The notes beneath the pieces were generated by a model. That model saw only the letters and a program-made list of their open reading frames with translations, had not been told where the DNA came from and did not search any database. A program made the position numbers and the translations under genes. A stretch of DNA of 9,679 nucleotides from Bryobacterales bacterium (lineage in GTDB: Bacteria > Acidobacteriota > Terriglobia > Bryobacterales > Bryobacteraceae): the NCBI GenBank assembly GCA_003132865.1, contig PKYZ01000674.1:16285-25963 (forward strand), read 5' to 3'. This document shows, piece by piece, positions 1 through 5,788 of the stretch. Every line of letters starts with the position of its first letter. Within the stretch, counting starts at the first letter, position 1.

Positions 1-305
1 ACCAGGTTGGCGTTGGCGATGAGGACGCGGGGGGCCTCCTCATGGGTGCGGAAGACGCCGACGGGACGGCCGGATTGCACGAGCAGCGTTTCGTCGTTGG
101 CGAGCGATTCGAGTTCGCGCACGATGGCATGGAAGGAGGGCCAGTCGCGGGCGGCTTTGCCGGTGCCGCCGTAGACCACCAAGTCGGCCGGGCGCTCGGC
201 GACGTCGGGGTCGAGGTTGTTCATGAGCATGCGCAGGGCGGCTTCCTGCTTCCATCCCCGGCAGCGCAGGGATGTGCCGCGCGGGGCGCGGATGACTGGG
301 GCCAT
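1..305 (-). CDS. hutU: Urocanate hydratase, N-terminal part (cut by window edge)
   Basis: Urocanate hydratase (urocanase) adds water to urocanate to make imidazolone propionate, the second step of histidine breakdown. It is a cytosolic NAD+-dependent enzyme. The minus-strand frame is open from ATG at 305 to the window edge and gives 101 residues of a protein normally near 550. The reading contains the N-terminal family signature: [19 protein letters not shown], then [13 protein letters not shown], then [12 protein letters not shown] and [13 protein letters not shown]. An ATG at 314 is in another frame, so ATG 305 is the natural start. There is no Shine-Dalgarno site. Instead a TACCAT hexamer lies at 312-317, which suggests a leaderless message. 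The other hut genes would be expected beyond the left edge. The family call is very secure. Confidence 0.95.
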   Translation of the reverse strand, partial: MAPVIRAPRGTSLRCRGWKQEAALRMLMNNLDPDVAERPADLVVYGGTGKAARDWPSFHAIVRELESLANDETLLVQSGRPVGVFRTHEEAPRVLIANANL

Positions 306-311
306 GGGTTC

Positions 312-317
312 ATGGTA
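312..317 (-). promoter_or_regulatory. Putative -10 box (TACCAT) of hutU
   Basis: On the minus strand TACCAT ends 6 bases before the hutU ATG. A transcript starting about 7 bases after the hexamer would begin at or next to the ATG, so it would be leaderless. No -35 match is visible at the usual distance. The same spacing recurs at 440-445, 2076-2081 and 7911-7916, which is the main support. Confidence 0.45.
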
Positions 318-439
318 GCGCGGGGCGGCTCGGCTTCGCGGTGCCTGGTGGCTGGTGGCGTGGTTCCCGAAGGTGCCGCTATCTGCCCGTTTTTGTTGCC
401 TGGACTGCTACCCAGAGCAGAGCAGTTGCGGCCTGGCGT

Positions 440-445
440 TACAAT
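440..445 (+). promoter_or_regulatory. Putative -10 box (TACAAT) for a leaderless small gene
   Basis: TACAAT (5 of 6 matches to TATAAT) ends 6 bases before the ATG at 452. There is no Shine-Dalgarno site between them and no clear -35 box. This supports ATG 452 over the upstream in-frame ATG at 341. Confidence 0.5.
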
Positions 446-451
446 AGCGGC

Positions 452-568
452 ATGTGTGAAAAGTGTGACGAGTTACAACTTGCCGTCGAACACAAGCAGC
501 GGGCTGCGGAACGGGCGCAAGCCTTGATGGACGGATTCAACCTGCCCCCCAAGCCTCCGCTGAAGTGA
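452..568 (+). CDS. Small Cys-pair, helix-rich protein of unknown function (38 aa)
   Basis: The protein starts MCEKCDELQLAVEHKQRAAE and ends FNLPPKPPLK. It has a CxxC pair at residues 2-5, a charged amphipathic helix over about residues 6-27, and a proline-rich tail. I do not recognise a family. The start is chosen because TACAAT ends 6 bases upstream; the frame is open further upstream to an ATG at 341, but that extension is Arg/Trp-rich and unlike a natural protein. Its stop overlaps the GTG start of the next small frame by four bases (GTGA), the usual form of translational coupling. A lone CxxC could bind metal only as a dimer or with a partner. The gene is plausible but unproven. Confidence 0.5.
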   Translation: MCEKCDELQLAVEHKQRAAERAQALMDGFNLPPKPPLK

Positions 569-687
569 GCCGTCGAAACGCTGCGCGCGTCGCCGCCGAG
601 AACGCGCTGGCAGACCTTCAGGCGGCACGGGAAAGGCTCGCGCTGCACAAGGCAGAGCATCGCTCCGCTTCGAAGCCGACCCGATGA
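565..687 (+). CDS. Small helical protein of unknown function, probably shortened by a frameshift
   Basis: A 40-residue frame starts with GTG inside the stop of the gene before it (4-base overlap). The reading, from MSRRNAARVAAENALADLQA to AEHRSASKPTR, is a highly charged, Ala/Arg/Glu-rich helix that could form a coiled coil. It stops at TGA 685-687. Directly after ACC in the run ACCC, a one-base shift opens a frame (683-787) that reads like normal protein (see next entry). The true gene may therefore have spanned 565-787, about 73 residues. No family is recognised. It could pair with the 38-residue protein just upstream. Confidence 0.4.
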   Translation: MSRRNAARVAAENALADLQAARERLALHKAEHRSASKPTR

Positions 688-1241
688 GTTTCTTGATCAT
701 TTGTCCAGGCGCACCGACTACTGGGCCGAGACCTTGAGGTACTGCCTCCGGATTGCTTCCAGCCCTGTCGACAGCGTCTTCGTCTAAACTTCCGGAGACG
801 GCGGACCTTGAAGGAACCATGCAGAATTGCGCTCTCGAAGGCGGCAATCATTTCGTCCAGCTTTTCTTCCCTTCGGCTCATGTTGCCTTGTGGCTGGGCA
901 GCTAGGGCCATAAGCCGTTCGTGTAGAATATCAACGCTCACTGACTCGGGCAGCTCGCAGTACAACACCTGGTCGCGTTGCGCGGCATCGTACCTGCCAG
1001 ACGCCGTTTCTAAATTCGCATCGGAGAATCCTTTGCCGCTAGCCGCAAGGTATTTCAGCCATATCATGTCCTCGTAAATCAGAGCGAGGTCCCGGTACAC
1101 GAGGTTTCGGAGCCGCGTTCTGTCATTGGCGTTTCGGAACCAAATTCTTATGGGCTCCGTCAGAACCCCGACGATGAAGCCGCCCAATGCGCCGGCCGCG
1201 CTGCCGACAATGATTTTGGATATGTCTTCCACACCTGTCAA
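618..1241 (-). CDS. One-pass membrane protein of unknown function; C-terminal third doubtful
   Basis: The 207-residue frame begins at TTG 1241; GTG 1232 is an alternative, and a TAG just upstream rules out a longer form. Residues about 8-28 (KIIVGSAAGALGGFIVGVL) form one Gly/Ala-rich membrane helix. A basic stretch (RIWFRNANDRTRLRN) follows, so the remainder is likely cytoplasmic. Residues 46-140 are mixed, helical and natural-looking. From about residue 145 the sequence turns into Arg/Ser/Cys-rich text (KFRRRRCRQGW) that lies antisense to the small gene at 565-787. This tail is suspect: the real protein may end near 784-806 with a frame disruption. It sits 61 bases after the 1303-1530 gene and may share its transcript. 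I do not recognise the family. Confidence 0.6.
   Translation of the reverse strand: MTGVEDISKIIVGSAAGALGGFIVGVLTEPIRIWFRNANDRTRLRNLVYRDLALIYEDMIWLKYLAASGKGFSDANLETASGRYDAAQRDQVLYCELPESVSVDILHERLMALAAQPQGNMSRREEKLDEMIAAFESAILHGSFKVRRLRKFRRRRCRQGWKQSGGSTSRSRPSSRCAWTNDQETHRVGFEAERCSALCSASLSRAA
683..787 (+). pseudogene. Out-of-frame continuation of the 565 gene (candidate frameshift)
   Basis: This 34-residue stretch has no start codon of its own. It reads DEFLDHLSRRTDYWAETLRY and then CLRIASSPVDSVFV followed by TAA at 785-787. The mix of aromatic, acidic and hydrophobic residues looks like real coding sequence, unlike the competing frames. Joining it to the 565 frame needs one base to be skipped in CCC at 680-682. 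It could be a natural mutation, a sequencing error or, less likely, programmed frameshifting. It may also be chance. Confidence 0.3.
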
Positions 1242-1302
1242 AACCGATTTGCTTCTGATTAGCCACGCCGCTTGCCGGTCCTACGGTCCCGCGACAGGAA
1301 AG

Positions 1303-1530
1303 TTATCGCGAGCTTGCGGTGGCGTGTTCGGCCCTTTCGATCTGCTCGATCAAGCTGAGGAGTTCATCAGCCGTTTCCCAATCGCTCTGGGCAGATTCCC
1401 TGACCTTTCTCTGCCCCTCCATCTGAGTCTCCTTGCTGACAATTCCAATGCTGCTGACCTTCTGATCAGCCCGCTGTCGTAGCTCTCCCTGTCGTGTGCG
1501 AAGAAGAGTCAAAATGTCTTCTGTGTTCAT
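1303..1530 (-). CDS. Small coiled-coil-like protein of unknown function (75 aa)
   Basis: The protein runs from MNTEDILTLLRTRQGELRQR to LLSLIEQIERAEHATASSR and is almost entirely charged helix with a heptad-like spacing of Leu/Ile, so a soluble coiled coil is likely. ATG 1530 is preceded by GAGG about 11 bases upstream, with GAAGGG abutting the ATG, so ribosome binding is plausible though not ideal. A weak TATCAT lies at 1553-1558. It is the first gene of a two-gene minus-strand group with the membrane protein at 618-1241. That placing invites the idea that the two proteins work together, but nothing in the sequence proves it. No family is recognised. Confidence 0.6.
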   Translation of the reverse strand: MNTEDILTLLRTRQGELRQRADQKVSSIGIVSKETQMEGQRKVRESAQSDWETADELLSLIEQIERAEHATASSR

Positions 1531-1820
1531 CCCTTCACATCCTCATACGTACATGATAGCCGCTTGGTCGCCGAAAGAAAAGCCGCTTGTCGCTCCGCCT
1601 GCGCTGCTGTCCGATCTGTGCCACCCTCTCGTTCGCTCTCTTTTTGCTGGATGACCCGCCGACTGGGGTCTCCTACCGAAACGGGCGGGAGTAAACCAGT
1701 CTGCCCGGTAACTCCCAGGGTTCAAAATTCACGACAACGCCCGCGTGGTCTGGATCAGGACGGCCTGGATGAGGACAGCATGGTTGTTCGCGAAGAGAGG
1801 AAATCCAGATCGGGAAAGAC

Positions 1821-1834
1821 GCGCGGATCCGCGC
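1821..1834. repeat. Perfect palindrome GCGCGGATCCGCGC
   Basis: This is a 14-base perfect inverted repeat without a spacer, inside the gene-poor stretch. A dimeric DNA-binding protein could use such a site, but in sequence this rich in GC it may be chance. Confidence 0.3.
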
Positions 1835-1895
1835 CTGACGGGCTTATCGCGAGATACATTGATTTTTCGGTTCTTATCGCCGATAGCTCCGCTGA

Positions 1896-1913
1896 CCGGG
1901 GTCGCAGCCCCGG
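1896..1913. repeat. GC stem-loop (CCGGGG / CCCCGG, 6-base loop)
   Basis: CCGGGG and CCCCGG pair perfectly around TCGCAG. No T run follows on either strand, so it does not look like a standard intrinsic terminator. It could be part of a repeat element or a chance hairpin. Confidence 0.3.
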
Positions 1914-2075
1914 AGGGCGGTTGGAACTCGGATTGTTACACGCTACCGCCCGAACGCCGTCTGTCCAGTCGCGGCTGCGAGTCGCCTGAAGCCTCGCACT
2001 GCTGCATCCGGCGGTGAGCCGGCGAGCATCGGCTGCTGAACCGCGGCGCGCGAGTCGCGAGGTGGTCAGGGGCGG

Positions 2076-2081
2076 TAGACT
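2076..2081 (+). promoter_or_regulatory. Putative -10 box (TAGACT) of the DUF4160 gene
   Basis: TAGACT ends 6 bases before the GTG start at 2088. AGGAG overlaps the start codon itself and is too close to act as a normal ribosome site, so a leaderless message fits better. No -35 match is seen. Confidence 0.4.
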
Positions 2082-2087
2082 GTAGGA

Positions 2088-2330
2088 GTGCCCGCCGTAC
2101 TGAGAGTCCGTGGGTATCGGTTCTTCTTCTTCAGTCTGGAAGGGCGGGAGCCGCCGCACATCCACGTGGCTCACGCCGGCCGTTATGCGAAGTTTTGGCT
2201 CGAACCCGTGTCGGTAGGCGATGTGCGGGGTTTTCGGTCGCACGAGATGACAGAGATCCGGCAAATCGTGATGGAGAACGCAGGCTTATTCTTGGAGAAG
2301 TGGCATGAGTACTTTGGTTGCAAAGGTTGA
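2088..2330 (+). CDS. DUF4160 domain protein (80 aa)
   Basis: This full-length match to the DUF4160 pattern begins MPAVLRVRGYRFFFFSLEGR. It has the conserved EPPHIHV at residues 21-27, then AKFWLEPV at 34-41, and ends in LEKWHEYF. GTG 2088 is chosen because the family normally starts exactly at MP-x-VLR. The biochemical role of the family is unknown; the His-rich HIH motif is its hallmark. The next gene, a DUF2442 protein, starts inside this one (26-base overlap). These two families often sit side by side in bacterial genomes, and a toxin-antitoxin-like role has been suggested from that arrangement only. Family is secure; function is open. Confidence 0.85.
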   Translation: MPAVLRVRGYRFFFFSLEGREPPHIHVAHAGRYAKFWLEPVSVGDVRGFRSHEMTEIRQIVMENAGLFLEKWHEYFGCKG

Positions 2331-2607
2331 GACGATTGCCGTCGACGTATCGTGCTCACGCGATGCGCTGTCCGTCACGCTGTCCGATGGACGAGTAGTT
2401 TCGGTACCTCTGGTGTGGTTCCCGAGGCTGGCTGGCGCGTCAAACCGGGAGCGATCCGATTGGGAGCTAATCGGAGGCGGCATCGGAATTCATTGGGAGG
2501 CAATCGACGAAGACATATCCGTGGCGAGCCTGCTGCGGCCCGAGAACTTCATGAGGCTGCCTGACAAGGCGGTGCGGCAGACGGCGCGAAGGAAGCCTCG
2601 CGGCTGA
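2305..2607 (+). CDS. DUF2442 domain protein (100 aa)
   Basis: The protein has the DUF2442 layout: an N-terminal strand region (IAVDVSCSRDALSVTLSDGR, residues 11-30), then VVSVPLVWFPRLAGAS, and a central WELIGGGIGIHWEAIDEDIS (about 53-72). It continues with a disordered basic tail (RQTARRKPRG). ATG 2305 has GGAGAAG just upstream, inside the preceding gene, so translation is probably coupled. DUF2442 proteins are small and of unknown function; some resemble the NE0471 N-terminal fold. It is likely the partner, perhaps the antidote or DNA/RNA-binding half, of the DUF4160 protein. That role is inference. Confidence 0.85.
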   Translation: MSTLVAKVETIAVDVSCSRDALSVTLSDGRVVSVPLVWFPRLAGASNRERSDWELIGGGIGIHWEAIDEDISVASLLRPENFMRLPDKAVRQTARRKPRG

Positions 2608-2622
2608 GCGCTCGTCCAAGCT

Positions 2623-2652
2623 GGAGAAGTCAGGAGTCAGAAGACAGAAGAC
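2623..2652 (+). repeat. AG-rich short-period repeat at the end of the amidohydrolase gene
   Basis: The plus strand carries degenerate copies of AGTCAG/AGACAG (GTCAGGAGTCAGAAGACAG). The repeat runs from the space between convergent genes into the last codons of the amidohydrolase gene, so its final residues (RLLSSDS) are repeat-encoded. This simple sequence resembles the other gene-edge repeat at 5219-5246 in style. Confidence 0.5.
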
Positions 2653-3481
2653 GGAACACGGCGCGCGCGTTGGCGAACAGGAACTTGTCTTCCATATCCT
2701 GCGGCAGTTCCAAGTCTCGGACTTGTTTCATGCACTTGGCGAGCGGTAACTGCGGAAAGTTGGTTCCGAAGAGCACCTTATCCTGGCCATAAGTGCGCAT
2801 GAACTGGAGGAGCTGCGGCGGATAGTAGCGCGGCAGATACGCCGAGGTATCGATGTAGACGTTGTCGTGCTTCCAGGCGACGCCGATCATTTCATCGGTC
2901 CACGGGTGGCCGATGTGACCGCAGACGATGCGCAGCTCCGGGAAAGTGAGTGCGACTTCATCGATGTACGGCACCGGGCGGCCGGTTTCCGATGGCATCA
3001 GCGGGCCGGTGTGCCCGACCTGCGTGCAGAACGGGATGTCGAGCTCGATGCATTTGACGTAGAGCGGGTAGTAGAGCTTGTCATTCGGCGGCAGCTTCCA
3101 CAGCCACGGCACGACGCGTAAGGCTTTGAAGCCGAGCTGGCGGACGGCGCGGTCCAGTTCGCGCACGGCGGCCACAGGGTTGGCCAGATCCACGGCGGCC
3201 ACGCCCGCGAAGCGCTCCGGGAAGGTCTCGACGTGGGCGGCGACCTCGTCGTTGGTGATCAGCCAGCGGCCGGGCCGGCACCAGGCGGAGAGCATAAGTT
3301 GCTGGATGCCGGCGACGTCCATGGCGGCCACGATTTCCGCCGGCGTGAGCTTGAGATCGAGATAGCGGGCAGTGCCCGATTTTTCGAGCAGGCGAACGAC
3401 CTCCGGCAGGTCCTGGCGCGTGCGCCCCGTGACAGGTTGCGCCCACGCGTCGATCGCTTGTATCGCTTGTGTTTCGCACAT
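2630..3481 (-). CDS. Amidohydrolase-fold (Amidohydro_2/COG2159-type) protein lacking the HxH metal motif
   Basis: The 283-residue TIM-barrel protein resembles amidohydrolase-2 metal hydrolases and decarboxylases. Visible family marks include IDAWAQP at 10-16, ERFAGVAAVDLANP at 90-102, FCTQVGHTGP with H157, RIVCGHIGHPW with H189 and H192, VYIDTSAY and KVLFGTNFP. Classical members carry DxHxH at the first strand and an Asp near GSDFP. Here these are DAWAQ (W13, Q15) and GTNFP (N241), so the two-His pair and the Asp ligand are missing. Activity may be lost or metal binding altered. ATG 3481 is chosen because the conserved region starts at once. The frame is open back to an ATG at 3577 that overlaps the gspE stop (TAATG), but that stretch encodes two perfect hairpins. 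It is the last gene of the sigma-factor operon. Substrate is unknown. Confidence 0.85.
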   Translation of the reverse strand: MCETQAIQAIDAWAQPVTGRTRQDLPEVVRLLEKSGTARYLDLKLTPAEIVAAMDVAGIQQLMLSAWCRPGRWLITNDEVAAHVETFPERFAGVAAVDLANPVAAVRELDRAVRQLGFKALRVVPWLWKLPPNDKLYYPLYVKCIELDIPFCTQVGHTGPLMPSETGRPVPYIDEVALTFPELRIVCGHIGHPWTDEMIGVAWKHDNVYIDTSAYLPRYYPPQLLQFMRTYGQDKVLFGTNFPQLPLAKCMKQVRDLELPQDMEDKFLFANARAVFRLLSSDS

Positions 3482-3519
3482 GGCTACTATTCCGGACGCG
3501 CCCGGCGATGCGGGGGAAG

Positions 3520-3556
3520 AGCCGCCTGAAAGGCGGCTGCGGGCAGGATTGCCCGC
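3520..3556. repeat. Two adjacent perfect hairpins between the secretion ATPase and amidohydrolase genes
   Basis: The first hairpin, 3520-3538, pairs AGCCGCC with GGCGGCT around TGAAA. The second, 3539-3556, pairs GCGGGCA with TGCCCGC around GGAT. They abut without a gap and fill most of the space between gspE (minus, ends 3577) and the amidohydrolase start (3481). On the minus strand they are followed by CTTCCCCC rather than a T run. They could act as an attenuator, a mRNA stabiliser, a repeat-element insertion or a weak terminator. The last option would split the operon here. Confidence 0.6.
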
Positions 3557-3576
3557 CCTCCAAAGGTTCAGTTGCA

Positions 3577-5262
3577 TTAGAATTCCTGGGTCACTCGCAT
3601 GACCTCTGCCACCGTGGTCAGGCCCATGCGGATCTTGCGCCAGCCATCCTCGCGCAAATTACGCATGCCGTAGCGGCGGGCCGCTTGGGTCAGCGCCGCG
3701 GCGTCTTCATTCTTCATGATGCGCTGGCGCAGTTCGTCGTTGAGCTCCATCATCTCGAAGATGCCCATGCGGCCGGTATATCCGGATCCGCCGCAGTGTT
3801 CGCAACCGGCGCCGCGCCAGGTGTCCAGGCGCTCGCCTTCGGGCGAAATGGCGGTGCCCGCCGCAGTCTTGCAGTTCGGGCAGAGCAGGCGCACCAGCCG
3901 CTGCGCCAGCACGGCCACTAGCGAGGAGGTGACCAGATAGTTCTCCACGCCCATGTCGGTGAGGCGGGTGATGGCGCTGGGCGCATCGTTAGTGTGCAGG
4001 GTGGAAAAAACCAGGTGACCCGTGAGCGCGGCGCGAATGGCGATATCCGCCGTTTCGCGGTCGCGAATTTCGCCGACCATGATTACGTCCGGGTCCTGGC
4101 GCACGATATGGCGCAAGCCGGCGGCGAAGGTCAGCCCGATCTGCGGATTCACATGGATCTGGTTGATGCCATCCATCTGGTATTCGACGGGGTCTTCGAT
4201 GGTGATGATTTTCTTGTCCGGAATATTGATGCGCTTGAGGGCCGAATAGAGCGTGGTGGACTTGCCGCTGCCGGTCGGCCCGGTGACCATGAAGATGCCG
4301 TGGGGCAGGGAAGTGAAATGCTCCATGCGGGCCAGCATGAAGTCGTCGAAGCCCAGCCGCCGCAGGTCGTAGAAGTTGCCGGCGGAGCGGTCGAGCAGGC
4401 GCATGACGACGCTTTCGCCGTACAGAGTGGGCAGCGTCGAGACGCGCAAATCCACTTCGCGGCCCAGAATTTTGATCTTGATGCGGCCATCCTGCGGCAG
4501 GCGGCGCTCGGCGATGTTGAGCTTGGCCATCAGCTTCAGGCGCGAAATGATGGCGGACTTCAGCTCCCGCGGCGGCGCTTCCTGGTTGAAGAGCACGCCG
4601 TCCACGCGGAAGCGCACGCGGAACTCTTTCTCGAACGGCTCGATGTGGATGTCGCTGGCGCGGTGCTCGATGGCTTGCGCGATCATGGCGTTGACCAGCC
4701 GGATGACGGGCGCCTCGCTGGCCATATCGCGCAGATGCTCGAGGTCTTCGTTGGCCTGCGCGGCGCCGACTTCCGCGTCGAAGGACTGCTTGGCGCTCTC
4801 GCCGTAGTGCTTGTCGATGGCGTCGAGAACATCCTGTTCGGAGGCCAGCGCGGTTTCGATCTTCAGGCCGGTGAAGGCGCGCACGGCCGCGATGGTCTCG
4901 AAATCCAGCGGATCGGCCATGGCCAGCGTGAGAGTGGAATCCTGGACAGCCATGGGGACGAAGCGGCTCTGGCGCATGAAGCGCGCCGAGAGGCCTTCGA
5001 GTTCGGGCGCCGCGGGCGGCGGCGAATCCAGGGTGACCAGCGGCAGGGCGAGTTGTTCGGAGAGCGCCGCCAGCACGTCGCGCAGCGCGATGAAGCCCAT
5101 GTCGACCAGGATTTTGCCCAGCTTGTCGCCGCGTTCTCTCTGCAATTCGAGCGCGCGTTCGAGATCTTCGGTCTGGATCAGCCGGCGGCCGATGAGCATC
5201 TCGCCCAGGCGGAGGGTCCTGGGTGCTGGGTTCTGGGTGCTGGGTTCGGTGGCGATAGTCAA
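3577..5262 (-). CDS. gspE: GspE/PilB-family ATPase of a type II secretion or type IV pilus system
   Basis: This cytoplasmic hexameric ATPase drives pseudopilus or pilus assembly at the inner membrane. The 561 residues show, in order, an N-terminal MshEN/T2SSE_N region (about 17-160, starting LRLGEMLIGRRLIQTEDL), the N2 domain with ASDIHIEPF at 202-210, and RVRFRVDGVL. The Walker A motif GPTGSGKST is at 328-336, the Asp box ITIEDPVEY at 353-361, the Walker B region PDVIMVGEIRD at 391-401, and the His box TGHLVFSTLHTND at 414-426. A four-cysteine zinc site uses C461, C464, C487 and C490. All catalytic parts are intact. The start is TTG 5262, one base after the stop of the gene before it, with GGAG 7 bases upstream. 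Residues 7-16 (PSTQNPAPRT) are encoded by a tandem repeat. GspE and PilB are hard to separate by eye; GspE is favoured by the C-terminal TTVAEVMRVTQE. The other secretion genes are not in this window. Confidence 0.92.
   Translation of the reverse strand: MTIATEPSTQNPAPRTLRLGEMLIGRRLIQTEDLERALELQRERGDKLGKILVDMGFIALRDVLAALSEQLALPLVTLDSPPPAAPELEGLSARFMRQSRFVPMAVQDSTLTLAMADPLDFETIAAVRAFTGLKIETALASEQDVLDAIDKHYGESAKQSFDAEVGAAQANEDLEHLRDMASEAPVIRLVNAMIAQAIEHRASDIHIEPFEKEFRVRFRVDGVLFNQEAPPRELKSAIISRLKLMAKLNIAERRLPQDGRIKIKILGREVDLRVSTLPTLYGESVVMRLLDRSAGNFYDLRRLGFDDFMLARMEHFTSLPHGIFMVTGPTGSGKSTTLYSALKRINIPDKKIITIEDPVEYQMDGINQIHVNPQIGLTFAAGLRHIVRQDPDVIMVGEIRDRETADIAIRAALTGHLVFSTLHTNDAPSAITRLTDMGVENYLVTSSLVAVLAQRLVRLLCPNCKTAAGTAISPEGERLDTWRGAGCEHCGGSGYTGRMGIFEMMELNDELRQRIMKNEDAAALTQAARRYGMRNLREDGWRKIRMGLTTVAEVMRVTQEF
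5219..5246. repeat. Tandem repeat: two copies of CTGGGTGCTGGGTT
   Basis: Two perfect, adjacent 14-base copies (5219-5232 and 5233-5246), each built from a shorter CTGGGT/GCTGGGT unit. They lie inside the first codons of the secretion ATPase and encode Thr/Gln/Asn/Pro/Ala residues ahead of the folded domain. Slippage here would change the reading frame unless a multiple of three bases is gained or lost. Confidence 0.8.
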
Positions 5263-5263
5263 G

Positions 5264-5788
5264 TTAGAACTCCACCGTGCGGATGGCGGTTTCGCGCGTG
5301 GCGTTCGACAGCAGTTTCTGGCGCTCGGCCTGCATCACGATTTGGGAGGGAAGGCCGCTGTAGTCTTCCCAGGAGTAGTGGAAAAGGGAAACCGCCAGCA
5401 CCACCTGTTCACTGGGCGGCAAGTTCTCCAGGGACACGGCGGAAGCCACCAGCAGCTCGCGCATCTGCTGCTTCAGCAACGGCAGGCGCTGGACTTTGCG
5501 GTCGTGGATGCGGGCGATTTCGATCTTGGTGAACGACTGATGAAACGGGCTGACGTTGGGGCTGACGATCAGGTTCAACTCGGTGCTGAAAACCGCACCG
5601 TAGCCTTCCAGGTAGACTCCGCGCGTGGTGCCCAGAAGATCGAAGGAATCCGGCGTAGGCCGGGCCAAGCGGCCGTCGAAATGCCTCTCCACGCTGGCTA
5701 GCGCGGAGCGCGTGATGCGCGCATGTGAGGTGGAGGGTGCTTCTTGTCCGGCGAAGAAGAATGCCAGCAGGATCGCCAGTCCGTTCAT
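5264..5788 (-). CDS. Small exported protein of unknown function (174 aa)
   Basis: The N-terminus MNGLAILLAFFFAGQEAPST is a short hydrophobic signal peptide with a likely cut near AGQ-EA, so the mature protein should lie outside the cytoplasm. The mature part has a region with an Asp/Leu/Gly-rich start (DSFDLLGTTRGVYLEGYGAV), a strand pair FSTELNLIVSP, and a helical C-terminal half. It has no cysteine in the mature part and no motif that I recognise. ATG 5788 overlaps the anti-sigma stop by four bases (5785-5788) and its own stop lies one base before the ATPase start, so it is tightly built into the operon. A role as a sensor or secretion accessory is possible from position only. Confidence 0.75.
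   Translation of the reverse strand: MNGLAILLAFFFAGQEAPSTSHARITRSALASVERHFDGRLARPTPDSFDLLGTTRGVYLEGYGAVFSTELNLIVSPNVSPFHQSFTKIEIARIHDRKVQRLPLLKQQMRELLVASAVSLENLPPSEQVVLAVSLFHYSWEDYSGLPSQIVMQAERQKLLSNATRETAIRTVEF

Larger units (their letters stand above)
1531..2075. other. Gene-poor stretch between divergent gene groups
   Basis: Several frames are open here on both strands, but each reads as Arg/Pro/Ser-rich text without a ribosome site or a family motif, so I call no gene. The left end must hold the promoter of the 1530 gene and the right end that of the 2088 gene. Visible structure consists of a perfect 14-base palindrome at 1821-1834, a GC stem-loop at 1896-1913, and a repeated CTTATCGC near 1850 and 1873. 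It may be the remnant of a decayed gene or an insertion scar. Confidence 0.5.

Noticed and set aside
42..527. Plus-strand frame of 161 codons
   Set aside because: It is opposite the hutU N-terminus, which has clear family motifs on the minus strand.
1755..2264. Minus-strand frame of 169 codons and plus-strand frame 1564-1989
   Set aside because: Pro/Arg/Ser-rich, no ribosome site; the minus frame runs opposite the secure DUF4160 gene.
3482..3577. TAATG restart at 3577 as the true amidohydrolase start
   Set aside because: The extra 32 residues are encoded mainly by two hairpins, and the family homology starts right at ATG 3481.
3994..5532. Long open frame of 512 codons on the plus strand
   Set aside because: It lies antisense to the intact secretion ATPase and the exported protein. 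It is a composition shadow with no domain.
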